From assembly GCF_005938655.1 (NCBI RefSeq), contig NZ_VCQT01000022.1, positions 62,001-126,000 of the forward strand: a DNA stretch of 64,000 bases, in the 5' to 3' direction. Positions within the stretch are counted from its first letter, which is position 1; every line of letters begins with the position of its first letter. The position numbers and the translations under genes are program-made. Of this stretch, positions 10,672-19,947 are shown in pieces. The notes under the pieces were generated by a model. That model was not told where the DNA came from, ran no database searches, and worked only from the letters and a program-made list of their open reading frames with translations. Origin of the DNA: Alloalcanivorax gelatiniphagus. GTDB lineage: Bacteria > Pseudomonadota > Gammaproteobacteria > Pseudomonadales > Alcanivoracaceae.

Positions 10672-12423
10672 CTATTCACCGAATTGATGCTTCCAGAAAA
10701 CTTCACTGGTGAGATCTCCATGGGCGCGGCGATAGGCTCGGCGCAGGCGTGGTCCTTGCAGTAGTAGTGCTAGCCAGAGGCGAGCCGCCCGCCACGCCAC
10801 CGTGAAGAAATAGCGCTTATCGTGGCGCGCCAGAAAAATTGGCCGGCCACCGCTTTTGTAGAGCACCGCCCGCCGCAGGAAGGCAACGCGGGTGAAGGGC
10901 GAGAGTGCGAAATCCACCGATACGGTGTCCATGCGCTTGAACAGGTGGGCCGGCAGAAGATGCCCATTCAAAGTCATCATTCTGAACAGACGTGCCAGAC
11001 GGCCTTCCGGGGCATGGAACTGAAAGTCGTCGAGAAAGCGCTCCGCGCTCTCGCTGACCGGGTGCTCGTACCGGGTGTTGGCCTTAAGCCGCGCGCGCCG
11101 TTCGCTTAGGTCGATATGCTCGGCCCAGAACGCTGGACCAGCCAACACATCAGTGGCCGCCTGACATTGCGCCATGGTGCGGTCGTAACACAGGCCGAAA
11201 GCGGACTTCATCGCGGAGGCGGCGAACCACAGCATCACCCTCCCCCAACCGCCGTGCAGCAACGCGGTGACCAGCGTCGAGCGGGTGGACAGGTAGGTGA
11301 CCATGGGACCCGACTTGGCGGCGAAATCTTCCTGCCAGGTGGCCACGCCGTTGAGCGTGATGATGCGGAAATCATGGCTCAGGGAGAATTCGATATCGTC
11401 GCCACGCACGAAGAAAGGGAACGGAAAGCGGCGCACCTTGCTGGTGGGGAAAAGGAAAAACCACCAGGCACCGTAATTGATATGAACCGGCTCCTCGTTT
11501 GCCAATACCTGGGTATAGTCGCGCAGGTCCCGGCCGCCATTCAGGGGTCGGACCAGACCGTCGAAGGCGGCTCCGGCCTCATGTTGAACGAACATGCGCT
11601 CTTTCTTGAGCATGGCGCCGGCTATGCTCAAGGACGCATCCCGGGAATAGGAAAGGAAAGCATGGGCCCGTTCCAGCGCGGTAACCTCACAGGCGGCGTC
11701 GTCGTCCATGAACAGACAATGGGTGAAGCCCGGCAGTGCGCGAACCTCGGACAGGCCCCGGGCGAAGCCGCCGGCGCCACCCAGGTTACGATTCTCAATG
11801 ACCTCCAGATGTTCGGTTTCCCGGGCATCGATGGCGTCGCCATTATTGATAATGAACGCCTTTATCCGCACGCCCTTCCGGTTCGCCTGATCCAGAAAAT
11901 GCTCCAGCCGCCGGGCGGTGACGGCAATGTCCTCGAAGCGATTGAAGGTGGTGATGACAATCGCCAGGCCCACGGTGCGGGACACTTCCTGGTCGGTGGC
12001 GAACGAGACGGTGTGCACCCGGGTCGGCGTTAGCGCCACGATCTCCACATAGAGCGAGGCGTGGTCCATGGTGGCGAGCTCCTCGCTGATCACGAACCCA
12101 TCGTCGGCCAGGCTGTCACCGTTGGCGCGCCATTCCTTCACCAGGGCCTCGCCACCCTGGTCATTAACGCCCCACACCCGCAGCAGCGCTTCGCCGTCCA
12201 TGTCCAGGCAAAGCCGCAGCTGTTTCAGATCCGTATGGCGTTGCCATTTACGGAGGCTGAAGGCACCAAAGTAGGTATTGAATCGGGCACTGCCACCCAC
12301 ATCCAGATGCAAGGTGCGCTCACTGAATGCGTAATTCGCCTGGCCACGCAGGCGGACGTACAGGTCCAACTCCGCGCAGAGCTGACCGTCGGGGAGCAGG
12401 CAGTCGTGCACATCAAAGGGCAT
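10672..12423 (-). CDS. GlfT2-like galactofuranosyltransferase (beta-sandwich plus GT2 domains)
   Basis: 583 aa. Residues 1-140 form a beta-rich N-terminal domain, followed by a GT2 catalytic domain with VITTFNR (156-162), NLGGAGGF (213-220) and the DDD metal site (D240-D242), then RGDDIEFS and WQEDF downstream. A long helical C-terminal domain follows. This order matches mycobacterial GlfT2, a processive galactan polymerase, and similar enzymes in Gram-negative galactan loci. In GlfT2 a Trp-His pair contributes to catalysis; here the corresponding place reads WQ, so the acceptor base is uncertain. The start overlaps the upstream sulfotransferase by 11 bp. Confidence 0.87.
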   Translation of the reverse strand: MPFDVHDCLLPDGQLCAELDLYVRLRGQANYAFSERTLHLDVGGSARFNTYFGAFSLRKWQRHTDLKQLRLCLDMDGEALLRVWGVNDQGGEALVKEWRANGDSLADDGFVISEELATMDHASLYVEIVALTPTRVHTVSFATDQEVSRTVGLAIVITTFNRFEDIAVTARRLEHFLDQANRKGVRIKAFIINNGDAIDARETEHLEVIENRNLGGAGGFARGLSEVRALPGFTHCLFMDDDAACEVTALERAHAFLSYSRDASLSIAGAMLKKERMFVQHEAGAAFDGLVRPLNGGRDLRDYTQVLANEEPVHINYGAWWFFLFPTSKVRRFPFPFFVRGDDIEFSLSHDFRIITLNGVATWQEDFAAKSGPMVTYLSTRSTLVTALLHGGWGRVMLWFAASAMKSAFGLCYDRTMAQCQAATDVLAGPAFWAEHIDLSERRARLKANTRYEHPVSESAERFLDDFQFHAPEGRLARLFRMMTLNGHLLPAHLFKRMDTVSVDFALSPFTRVAFLRRAVLYKSGGRPIFLARHDKRYFFTVAWRAARLWLALLLQGPRLRRAYRRAHGDLTSEVFWKHQFGE

Positions 12424-13516
12424 GATATTCAGTCCTCATCACATCAATGGCGGCCGCCACCAGCGCACCGGCGGCCGCCGCGCAGCGGTCGTCCTCAAGC
12501 GCCGCGCGCAAGGCGGCTTGCCGTAGTGCTTCCAGGTCCGGGGGTTGCCAGAGACAATAGGGGCGCACTTGCGTCTCGCGCTGCTCAAGCAACGGGTCTG
12601 AAAAATCCAGGCGCAGGGCCCGGTTGGACCGGCGCCATTTGTCGCGCAGGGGCTCGCGGAAATACTCAAACGGGGCCTCGGCGCCGGGATCTCCTGGGGG
12701 TTCCACCGCCAGCTCGCGGATCAAGTCCACCGCGCGGCGGTGCACCGGAAGGGAATGCTCAAAGCGATTCAGATGCCGCGTCACTTCGAACCCCAGGCGG
12801 GTCAGTCTGAGATTACGATGGGAAAAATCCGCCAACCGGGATGACGGCTGGTAGCCGACCAACTCACAGAAGTCGTCCACTATGCTGCCGTTCTTCAAGC
12901 GGTCACGCCGGAAGGCGCGAAACACCACCGCGTCCTCGCCGAAGCTACGCACCCACAATTGCCTGAGCATGTGGTAGTCGCTATGGCAGGCCGGCAAGCT
13001 CTCCGCCAGGGTGGCGATGTCGTGGGTATTGCGCCGGAAGCCGTATTTCACCAGTTCGTTGCACCAGGACTCCACATGCTCATCCTGACGACGCAGGTAC
13101 GCCACCACGGTCACCGAAGAAAAAAGCGGCTTCAGACGGTTCGCCAGTAGCGCCACGGCGGAGCGGCGACGGGCGCCGTTGTCATCAAGAAAGTAAAAGT
13201 CCTCGGAACTGAGGATCACCGTGGGGCAGGCAGTGTGACGCACGGCCCGGGCAAGCTGCTCCCAAACCCGGGCGTTCCGGGAAGGATCATGGGGGGTCAT
13301 GCGCAGCCCGGGCACCGTTTCCTCACGAACATCATAGGACAGCGCATGGTGGGCGTTCTCGTTTTCGACCTGACTCAGACGGGGATAGAGAAAGCCTTGC
13401 TCACGGAGCTGCTCTCTTTCGAGAGACAGAAAGTCCTGTAAAGAGGTGGTTCCGGATTTGGGCTGGCCGATATGGAGATAGAGCCCTGGGCGACGGCGCC
13501 CCAGGTTAAAGAACAT
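12413..13516 (-). CDS. sulfotransferase-family protein
   Basis: 367 aa from the ATG at 13516; a TTG at 13543 would add 9 residues. YLHIGQPKSGTTSLQ (13-27) is the 5'-phosphosulfate loop that binds PAPS in sulfotransferases. VVAYLRRQDEHVESW fits the region leading to the 3'-phosphate site, with conserved arginines. There are no membrane segments, so it is probably cytosolic and acts on the growing lipid-linked glycan. It sits between the ABC exporter ATPase and the GlfT2-like gene with overlaps at both ends, so it belongs to the polysaccharide operon. No PAPS synthesis genes are in the window. The sulfated sugar is unknown. Confidence 0.8.
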   Translation of the reverse strand: MFFNLGRRRPGLYLHIGQPKSGTTSLQDFLSLEREQLREQGFLYPRLSQVENENAHHALSYDVREETVPGLRMTPHDPSRNARVWEQLARAVRHTACPTVILSSEDFYFLDDNGARRRSAVALLANRLKPLFSSVTVVAYLRRQDEHVESWCNELVKYGFRRNTHDIATLAESLPACHSDYHMLRQLWVRSFGEDAVVFRAFRRDRLKNGSIVDDFCELVGYQPSSRLADFSHRNLRLTRLGFEVTRHLNRFEHSLPVHRRAVDLIRELAVEPPGDPGAEAPFEYFREPLRDKWRRSNRALRLDFSDPLLEQRETQVRPYCLWQPPDLEALRQAALRAALEDDRCAAAAGALVAAAIDVMRTEYHAL

Positions 13517-14162
13517 GCGCGCCCCCCGGTTGGTCGAGATCAATGACCCGGTCGGCCAACTTGTCCACCTGGCTTTCGGAATGGGACACCAGCACCACGG
13601 TCTGCAGGGAATGTATCTTCTTGCTCATCTCGCGCTCGGCCTTTTCGCGGAATGACCGATCGCCCACGGTGAGGGCCTCATCGATCAGCAGCACATCCGG
13701 CGACAGGAACATGGCCACGGAGAAACCCAGACGGGCGCGCATGCCGGAGGAATAGGTTTTCACCGGCTCGTCCATAAATGAACCCAACTCACTGAACGCC
13801 GCGATCCGGTGCAGACAGGCGCGCGCCTGCGCCCGGCTATACCCAAGCAGCATGGCACTCAGCACCGCGTTGTCGGTGCCCGGCAACTCCGGATCAAAGC
13901 CGGCCTGCAGGCTGAGCAATGACACGGTGACGCCATGATTGATCAGGCACCCTTGGTCGGGACGAAGAATCCCGGCCAGCACCTTGAGCAAGGTGGACTT
14001 ACCGGCGCCGTTACGGCCTATCAGCGCCAGTGTTTCGCCCTGGTACAGGTCAAACGTCAGCCCGCTAAACGCCTGGTGATAGCGGGCCGGACGGAACAGG
14101 CCACCGCGCCGTTTGTAGCGCACACCCAGATTACGGGCTGACAGAATCACCCGCCCGTTCAT
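13506..14162 (-). CDS. polysaccharide ABC exporter ATP-binding protein (Wzt/KpsT-like, short form)
   Basis: 218-aa ATPase with Walker A GRNGAGKST (49-57), signature YSSGMRARL, Walker B VLLIDEAL and an H-loop in VLVSHSE. The motif order and the SSGM signature are those of the polysaccharide/teichoic acid exporter family. It lacks the C-terminal carbohydrate-binding domain found in Wzt proteins that recognise a capped O-antigen end, so export here is probably not coupled to a terminal cap. The ATG at 14162 overlaps the permease stop by 4 bp (ATGA); in-frame codons upstream lie within the permease gene. Confidence 0.9.
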   Translation of the reverse strand: MNGRVILSARNLGVRYKRRGGLFRPARYHQAFSGLTFDLYQGETLALIGRNGAGKSTLLKVLAGILRPDQGCLINHGVTVSLLSLQAGFDPELPGTDNAVLSAMLLGYSRAQARACLHRIAAFSELGSFMDEPVKTYSSGMRARLGFSVAMFLSPDVLLIDEALTVGDRSFREKAEREMSKKIHSLQTVVLVSHSESQVDKLADRVIDLDQPGGAHVL

Positions 14163-15646
14163 TCCACCACCACCCGGGGAAACACCCCTTCCAGTCGCCG
14201 GTAGGCCAGGATCAAAACGCCCAGGCCAAGCAGACAGCCCAGTGCCAGCCAGCCCATTTGCGACCACTCCGGCCATTGGTGTTCCAGCAAAATCCGCCGG
14301 TACTGGTGCAGCAGGTTGGCCATGGGGTTGGCCATGAACAGGTCACGCCAGCGCTCGGGAATGGTGTCGAGGGTGTAGAACACGCCGCTGCAGAACAGCA
14401 GGAATTGCAGGCCGGTGGGCACCAGGTTGATCAGGTCGCGGACGAACGGAATGATCATCGCCAGGGCGCAGCCGACCACCGCCATCAGCAGCAACTGCAC
14501 CGTTACCACCGGGATCAGCGCCAGCCAGTGCACGGTGGGCGGCAGGCCATAAACGACCAGGAAAATCGCCAGCATCAGGAACACCAGGGTCTGCTTGCCG
14601 GCGTTCTGCACCACCGCCACCAGCGGGAAAAACAGCGGCGAGATACGTACCTGGTTCATCAGGCCACGCCCTTCGACAATGGTGTTGGAGGCGTGCTGCA
14701 CGGTTTTGGCGAACCACTGGAACGGCACCAGGCCGGTGAGCAGGTAGGCCACGAACCCCTCGCCGCCCCGGTGCAGCAGCAGCCCGAACACCACGTAGAA
14801 CACCGCCATATACAGCAGCGGGTCGATCACCCACCACAGGTAACGGAGGTGGTTGCGGTTGGCTTCGGCTTTTAAATTGAGGCGGGCTTTGGTCCATACC
14901 AGGTCGACAAAGTTACGCCAGTCCCGGCGGCGCGGCGGCGCCACCGCCACCGTGTCGGCGCGATCGCCCTCTTCCAGCCAGTCAATGCCATGCTCCTCGG
15001 CCAGCCGCAGGCGGCGTGCTTCCCGGGGGCGGCCCTGTTGTTCCTCCACCATGGCGGCGCGGCGGTAGCCGGCCGGGTGATCGGGGAAGCGGCGGCGCAC
15101 CTCCGCCCAGCGTTGCCGGGCGCTGTCCCAGTCGCCGGCGGCCATGGCCAGTTCCGCGTGCTGGTCGAAGGCCGGGGCCCAGTCCGGAAAGGTGTCGCGG
15201 GCATGTTGGTTGTAGTGCAGCGCCCGTTCCGGGTCGCCGGTGGCCTGGGCCAGGTGGGCACTGCGTATCCACACCGGCGGGTCCTGGGGAAAACGGGCCC
15301 GGGCCTCGTCCAGCAGCTGGCCCGCCAGGGCGACATCGCCCTCGGCCAGGGCGGTGTTGGCGCCCTGCACCCAGCCGCCCGGGTGGTCCGGGAAGCGGGC
15401 CCGGGCTTCGCTCAGCAGGCTTAGCGCTTCGCCGTGGCTGCCCAGTTCGCGCAGGGCCACCGCCGCCTGGATCCATACCGGAGGGTGTTCCGGATAGACC
15501 ACGCGTAGGGTGGCCCAGCGACCGGCGGCCTGCCGCCAGCGGCGCTCGGCCATGGCGTCGAAGGCCCATTGAAAGGCGTCCTGGGGGGCAAGCCGCCGGT
15601 GTGATTCCGACGACGGGGGAAACGATGAGGAAAAGCTTTCCGCCAT
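14159..15646 (-). CDS. TPR domain fused to polysaccharide ABC exporter permease (Wzm/KpsM-like)
   Basis: 495 aa. Residues about 22-220 hold five to six TPR-like repeats, recognisable by recurring ARARFPDHPGGW-type and A-L-A-GD patterns. Residues about 268-490 are an ABC-2 permease: LRYLWWVIDPLLYM, then five or six hydrophobic segments and a C-terminal YRRLEGVFPR. Classical Wzm/KpsM proteins are about 260 aa and lack the TPR part. The fusion is continuous with no stop or frameshift, and codon use looks uniform. The cytoplasmic TPR domain may dock the glycosyltransferases or sulfotransferase on the exporter; this is inference. First gene of the minus-strand operon. Confidence 0.88.
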   Translation of the reverse strand: MAESFSSSFPPSSESHRRLAPQDAFQWAFDAMAERRWRQAAGRWATLRVVYPEHPPVWIQAAVALRELGSHGEALSLLSEARARFPDHPGGWVQGANTALAEGDVALAGQLLDEARARFPQDPPVWIRSAHLAQATGDPERALHYNQHARDTFPDWAPAFDQHAELAMAAGDWDSARQRWAEVRRRFPDHPAGYRRAAMVEEQQGRPREARRLRLAEEHGIDWLEEGDRADTVAVAPPRRRDWRNFVDLVWTKARLNLKAEANRNHLRYLWWVIDPLLYMAVFYVVFGLLLHRGGEGFVAYLLTGLVPFQWFAKTVQHASNTIVEGRGLMNQVRISPLFFPLVAVVQNAGKQTLVFLMLAIFLVVYGLPPTVHWLALIPVVTVQLLLMAVVGCALAMIIPFVRDLINLVPTGLQFLLFCSGVFYTLDTIPERWRDLFMANPMANLLHQYRRILLEHQWPEWSQMGWLALGCLLGLGVLILAYRRLEGVFPRVVVE

Positions 15647-15780
15647 AGTTGTTCCGGCAAAAAAACGTGAAGGGAAGCTATCACGATGCCGGACGGGAAA
15701 TCGGTAAGAGGTCGCAAATGGGCGCGACCGCCGGGGCGGTTAGCGAATTTTTACGAAGCGTTTCGCAGATGACCGGAGGG

Positions 15781-16794
15781 TCAGCGGTAGCCGCCGGGAT
15801 TCTGCTCCTGCCAACGCCAATGATCCGCGCACATGGCGTCGATGCCCCGTTGCGCGCGCCAGCCCAGCACGCGCTCGGCGTGGGCCGGGTCGGCGTAGCA
15901 CGTCGCCACGTCGCCGGGGCGACGATCCACCACCGTATGGGGAACCGGGCGGCCGCTGGCTTTTTCGAAGGCGCGGATCATTTCCAGCACGCTGTAGCCC
16001 CGGCCGGTGCCCAGGTTGGTGGTGATCAGGCCGCCCTGCCCGATCAGGGCGTCCAGGGCCGCCAGGTGGCCCTGGGCCAGATCCATGACATGGATGTAGT
16101 CGCGCACGCCGGTGCCGTCCGGGGTCGGGTAGTCGCCGCCGAACACACTCAGTTGCTGGCGTTTGCCCACCGCCACCTGGGCCACGTAGGGCATCAGGTT
16201 GTTGGGGGTGTCGCTGGGGTCCTCGCCGATCAGGCCGCTTTCGTGGGCGCCCACCGGGTTGAAATAGCGCAGCAGCGCGATGCGCCATTGCGGGTTGCTG
16301 CGATGCAGGTCACGCAGCATGTCCTCGATGTGCAGCTTGGTGGCGCCGTAGGGGTTGGTGGCGCTGAGCGGAGAGTCCTCGCGGATCGGCACCGTGGCCG
16401 GGTCGCCATAGACGGTGGCGGAGGAGCTGAACACCAGGGTGCGTACGCCGGCCCGGTCCATGGCCTCGAACAGGCACAGGGAGCCGCCCACGTTGCAGTC
16501 GTAGTAGCGCAGCGGCTCGGCCACCGATTCGCCCACCGCCTTGAGGCCGGCGAAGTGGATCACGGCGCCGATGTCGTGCTCGGCGAACAGGCGGTCGAGC
16601 AAGGCGCCGTCGCGGACGTCGCCTTCGACGAAGGTCAGGGTGCGGCCGGTGATGCGTTCCACCCGGCGCAGGGATTCGCGGCTGCTGTTGGCCAGGTTGT
16701 CGAGCACCAGCACCGGGCGGCCTTCCTCAAGCAGCCGCAGCACCGTGTGGGAACCGATATAGCCGGCGCCGCCGGTGACCAGAATGGTTTTCAT
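15781..16794 (-). CDS. galE: UDP-glucose 4-epimerase
   Basis: 337 aa, interconverting UDP-glucose and UDP-galactose. GGAGYIGS (8-15) is the NAD-binding glycine motif. The catalytic residues fall at S124, Y149 and K153 (NPYGATK), the same numbers as in E. coli GalE. AAGGAGAAG precedes the ATG. It would supply the UDP-galactopyranose that the mutase encoded downstream converts to UDP-galactofuranose, so it is functionally part of the polysaccharide locus even though 134 bp separate it from the exporter genes. Confidence 0.96.
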   Translation of the reverse strand: MKTILVTGGAGYIGSHTVLRLLEEGRPVLVLDNLANSSRESLRRVERITGRTLTFVEGDVRDGALLDRLFAEHDIGAVIHFAGLKAVGESVAEPLRYYDCNVGGSLCLFEAMDRAGVRTLVFSSSATVYGDPATVPIREDSPLSATNPYGATKLHIEDMLRDLHRSNPQWRIALLRYFNPVGAHESGLIGEDPSDTPNNLMPYVAQVAVGKRQQLSVFGGDYPTPDGTGVRDYIHVMDLAQGHLAALDALIGQGGLITTNLGTGRGYSVLEMIRAFEKASGRPVPHTVVDRRPGDVATCYADPAHAERVLGWRAQRGIDAMCADHWRWQEQNPGGYR

Positions 16795-16851
16795 TACTTC
16801 TCCTTGGCCCCTTACGGGGCGGTTCAGGATGCGTCCCGCCTCCTGCGTCCC

Positions 16852-17454
16852 TTAGTTAGAAAACGGGCGGCGGCCTCGCAGTGCCTGGGCCAGGGTGGCG
16901 CCGTCCACGAATTCCAGGTCGCCGCCCATGGGCACGCCCTGGGCGATGCGCGAGACGCTGACGCCGGCTTCGCGGGCCAGGTCCAGCACATAGTGGGCGG
17001 TGGCCTCGCCTTCCACGGTGGTGCCGGTGGCCAGGATCAGTTCCTGGATCTGGCCTTGGTTGAGGCGCTGCTCAAGCACGTCCAGCCCCAGCTCCCTGGG
17101 GCCGATGCCGTCCAGCGGCGAGAGCTGGCCCATCAGCACGAAATAGTGGCCCCGGTATTCGCCGGACTGCTCCAGGGCCAGCACGTCCGCCGGCGAGGCG
17201 ACGATGCACACCAGGCCGGCGTCACGGCGCGGGTCCTGGCAGATCGGGCACAGGTCATCCTCAGCGTAGTTGCGGCAGCGCTGGCAGTGGCGCACCCCGT
17301 CCATGGCGGCGGACAGGGCGCCGGCCAGCTGGCGGCCGTCGTCGCGGCCACGCTCCAGCAGGGCGTAGGCCATGCGTTGGGCGGAGCGCGGGCCGACCCC
17401 GGGCAGGCAGGTAAAGGCGTCGATCAGCGCTTCCACCAGGGGCGCGTGTTTCAC
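16852..17454 (-). CDS. recR: recombination mediator protein RecR
   Basis: 200 aa (E. coli 201). Works with RecF and RecO to load RecA on gapped DNA. An N-terminal helix-hairpin-helix ([13 protein letters not shown]) is followed by a four-cysteine zinc site (C57, C60, C69, C72), then a Toprim domain ([11 protein letters not shown]) and the C-terminal segment ending RPFSN. Its start overlaps the ybaB stop by 4 bp. Third gene of dnaX-ybaB-recR. Confidence 0.97.
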   Translation of the reverse strand: MKHAPLVEALIDAFTCLPGVGPRSAQRMAYALLERGRDDGRQLAGALSAAMDGVRHCQRCRNYAEDDLCPICQDPRRDAGLVCIVASPADVLALEQSGEYRGHYFVLMGQLSPLDGIGPRELGLDVLEQRLNQGQIQELILATGTTVEGEATAHYVLDLAREAGVSVSRIAQGVPMGGDLEFVDGATLAQALRGRRPFSN

Positions 17455-17768
17455 GGTTTAAAGCCCGGCGGGAACGGGAAGCCGTCGGTCATGCCTTTCA
17501 TCATGTCCTGCTGCTGGCGTTCCACCCGCCGCACCGCGTCATTGACGGCGGCGGCCAGCAGGTCTTCCAGCATGTCCTTGTCCTCGCCCATCAGGCTGTC
17601 GTCGATGGTCACGCTTTTCACGTCGTGGCGGCCGTTCATGACCACCTTGACCAGGCCGGCGCCGGACTCGCCGGTGACTTCGGCCTTGGCCACGTCTTCC
17701 TGGGCCTGCTTCATTTTCTCCTGCATGGCCTGGGCCTGCTGGAGCAGATTGTTCATGTCGAAATCCAT
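17451..17768 (-). CDS. ybaB: YbaB/EbfC family nucleoid-associated protein
   Basis: 105 aa, a small dimeric DNA-binding protein. The sequence starts [19 protein letters not shown], the family's N-terminal helix, with the VTVDDSL-like beta strand and the basic [10 protein letters not shown] helix after it. It is located between dnaX and recR as in most gammaproteobacteria. Confidence 0.95.
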   Translation of the reverse strand: MDFDMNNLLQQAQAMQEKMKQAQEDVAKAEVTGESGAGLVKVVMNGRHDVKSVTIDDSLMGEDKDMLEDLLAAAVNDAVRRVERQQQDMMKGMTDGFPFPPGFKP

Positions 17769-17789
17769 GGCAACCTCGGTTGGCTGGGA

Positions 17790-19820
17790 TCAGGTCTCCC
17801 GCGGGCGGATGCTGTTTTCATCCAGGCGGGCGTTGAACTGGTCGATAAGCGTCCGCACGGTCTGGTCGTCGAGCAGCGCCTGGCGGGCCTGCGCCAGCCG
17901 TTCGGCGCGGCGGGCCTGTTCCAGGGCCTCCGGCGTGTCGCCGGCGTCGGCCTCGAATTCCAGGTTAAGGCGGATACGGCGCTGAAAATAGTCGCTGAGC
18001 GCACCGGCCAGCTCCTGGGTGCGTTCCTGGCTGACCAGCACCTGGTGGCCGGTGGCCAGCCGCAGGGTCCATTGGTCGTCCTGGCGCTGGGCCAGCACCG
18101 CATTGCGGGCCAGGTTGCGCACCGTGCCGTCCAGGGGCAGACGTTCCACCAGGGCCGCCCACCAGGACCCCACGTCCTGGTCGGACTCGGGCTCCGCCAG
18201 GGGCAGCGGCGTTTCCTGCGGAGGCGGCTCCGGGGCACGGTCGGCGGCCGGTTCGGTACGGGCCTCGGGAGCCGGCGCGGGGGGCTGGGCCTGAGTCTGG
18301 GCCGGAGCCGGGGCCTGAGTCTGGGGCGGAGCCTGAGTCTGGGCGACGGCCGGGGCACTGTCGGCCATGGCCGGGGGCGCTTCGTCCCAGGGCGGCGGCT
18401 CCTCGTTCCAGGGCGGGGTGTCCTGCCCGGCGGCGCTGGACGGCTCCGGCGCGCTGGCGGGGCTGTCCGGCGCCGGGCGGGCCGGTGCCGGCTCCCGGGG
18501 TGCCTCCCCGGCGTCGGCCGACGGTTCGGCGGGCGCCGGCTTACGGCGGGTGGAGCGATCATCGCCAAGCAGAGCACGCAGATCACCGGGGGTGCCGGTG
18601 GGCCGCGGGGCCTGGGCCTGGGGCGCCGGCTCCGGGGCCGTTTCCGGCGCCGGGGCGTTCAGGGTGGAGGGGGCGCCGCCGGTGGTACCGGCGGCGGACG
18701 CCGGCTCAGGCTTTTTTGCCGGGCCCCGGGCCTCCCCGCCGGGCAGCACGCCACGCGGGGAGAACAGCACCATGCGCAGCAGGCTCATTTCCAGGGCGGC
18801 GCGGGCATCCGGCGCCTCCTGAACGTCGCGCCGGCCACGCAGCGCCACGTCGTAATACAACTGAATCTGTTCCGCCTGGAAGCGCCCGGCCAGTTCCACC
18901 ATGTCGGCGTCGGCGCCGTCGCCGCCCAGGGCCTGGATCACCGCCAGCTCGTGCAGCGCCGCCACCACTTCGTCGAGCAACGCCAGCTCGTCCGGGGCGT
19001 GCTCGGCGATGCTGGCCAGGGCGCGCAGAACGGCGGCCGCCTCGCCGCCGGCCAGGGCGTTGAGCAGGGTGCGCACATGGCCCCGGTCCACGGTGCCGAG
19101 CATGGTGCTGACCGCCTGCTCGCTGAGCTGCTCGCCGCCGAAGGCGATGGCCTGGTCGGTGAGGCTGAGGGCGTCGCGCATGGAGCCCTGGGCGGCGCGG
19201 CCCAGGGCCAGCAGGGCCGGCTCCTCGAAGCGGATCATTTCCCGCTCCAGCAGCGTCTTCAAATGGCCGGCGATCTGCTCCGCCGGCAGCGCCTTGAGGC
19301 TGAACTGCAGGCAGCGGGACAGAATGGTCACCGGCATCTTCTGCGGATCGGTGGTGGCGAGCAGGAATTTCACGTGCGGCGGCGGTTCCTCCAGCGTTTT
19401 CAGCAACGCATTGAAGGAATGGGCCGAGAGCATGTGCACCTCATCGATCAGGTACACCTTGTAGCGGCCCCGGGTGGGCGCGTACTGCACGTTTTCCAGC
19501 AGCTCGCGGGTGTCCTCCACCTTGGTGCGGCTGGCGGCGTCCACCTCGATCAGATCCACGAAGCGGCCTTCACCGATCTCCCGGCAGGTGGAGCAGACCC
19601 CGCAGGGCTGGCTGCTGACGCCCTCCTCGCAGTTGAGGCAGCGCGACAGAATCCGCGCGATGGTGGTCTTGCCAACGCCGCGGGTGCCGGTGAACAGATA
19701 GGCGTGATGCAGGCGATCCTGATCCAGCGCGTGGGTCAGTGCCCGGGATACGTGCTCCTGTCCGACCAGCTCATCGAAGGTGCGCGGGCGGTACTTGCGG
19801 GCTAGAACCTGGTAACTCAT
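17790..19820 (-). CDS. dnaX: DNA polymerase III tau subunit (gamma by -1 frameshift)
   Basis: 676-aa tau, the clamp-loader ATPase that also ties together core polymerases and the helicase. Walker A GTRGVGKT (44-51), a zinc site (C-x8-C-x2-C-x2-C pattern, residues 61-79), Walker B LIDEVH and the SRC sensor lie in residues 1-220. Residues about 370-560 are a Pro/Ala-rich linker, and about 560-676 correspond to the tau-specific C-terminal domain. The ATG at 19820 gives MSYQVLARKYRPRTF, as in orthologues. At residue 369-370 an A AAA AAG heptamer would give a 371-residue gamma by -1 slippage (separate entry). The 4.5S RNA gene lies further upstream on the same strand. Confidence 0.97.
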   Translation of the reverse strand: MSYQVLARKYRPRTFDELVGQEHVSRALTHALDQDRLHHAYLFTGTRGVGKTTIARILSRCLNCEEGVSSQPCGVCSTCREIGEGRFVDLIEVDAASRTKVEDTRELLENVQYAPTRGRYKVYLIDEVHMLSAHSFNALLKTLEEPPPHVKFLLATTDPQKMPVTILSRCLQFSLKALPAEQIAGHLKTLLEREMIRFEEPALLALGRAAQGSMRDALSLTDQAIAFGGEQLSEQAVSTMLGTVDRGHVRTLLNALAGGEAAAVLRALASIAEHAPDELALLDEVVAALHELAVIQALGGDGADADMVELAGRFQAEQIQLYYDVALRGRRDVQEAPDARAALEMSLLRMVLFSPRGVLPGGEARGPAKKPEPASAAGTTGGAPSTLNAPAPETAPEPAPQAQAPRPTGTPGDLRALLGDDRSTRRKPAPAEPSADAGEAPREPAPARPAPDSPASAPEPSSAAGQDTPPWNEEPPPWDEAPPAMADSAPAVAQTQAPPQTQAPAPAQTQAQPPAPAPEARTEPAADRAPEPPPQETPLPLAEPESDQDVGSWWAALVERLPLDGTVRNLARNAVLAQRQDDQWTLRLATGHQVLVSQERTQELAGALSDYFQRRIRLNLEFEADAGDTPEALEQARRAERLAQARQALLDDQTVRTLIDQFNARLDENSIRPRET
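18675..18737 (-). promoter_or_regulatory. programmed -1 ribosomal frameshift signal in dnaX
   Basis: On the dnaX strand, reading order: GGGGAGG (18737-18731) as a Shine-Dalgarno-like stimulator, the slippery heptamer A AAA AAG in the correct frame (18717-18711, codons 369-370), and a perfect 9-bp stem GCCGCCGGT/ACCGGCGGC with 3-nt loop (18695-18675). After slippage the next codon is GCC and then TGA (18708-18706), so translation ends at residue 371. This copies the three-part E. coli dnaX signal. Confidence 0.8.
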
Positions 19821-19947
19821 CGCTCTCCAGCCGGACGGCGTTCGGGGGCTTCGGGAAAACACGTATGCTAGCGAATCTCGCCGGTGGGGGACAGCGGATC
19901 GAGCAAACAAGGGTCCGGCCGCCTTGCATTCTCAAGGTACTTTAGGG

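Noticed and set aside
15649-19805. Very long plus-strand frames antisense to galE, recR and dnaX
   Set aside because: The opposite strand encodes well-conserved proteins with all catalytic motifs; the plus-strand frames show only compositional artefacts.
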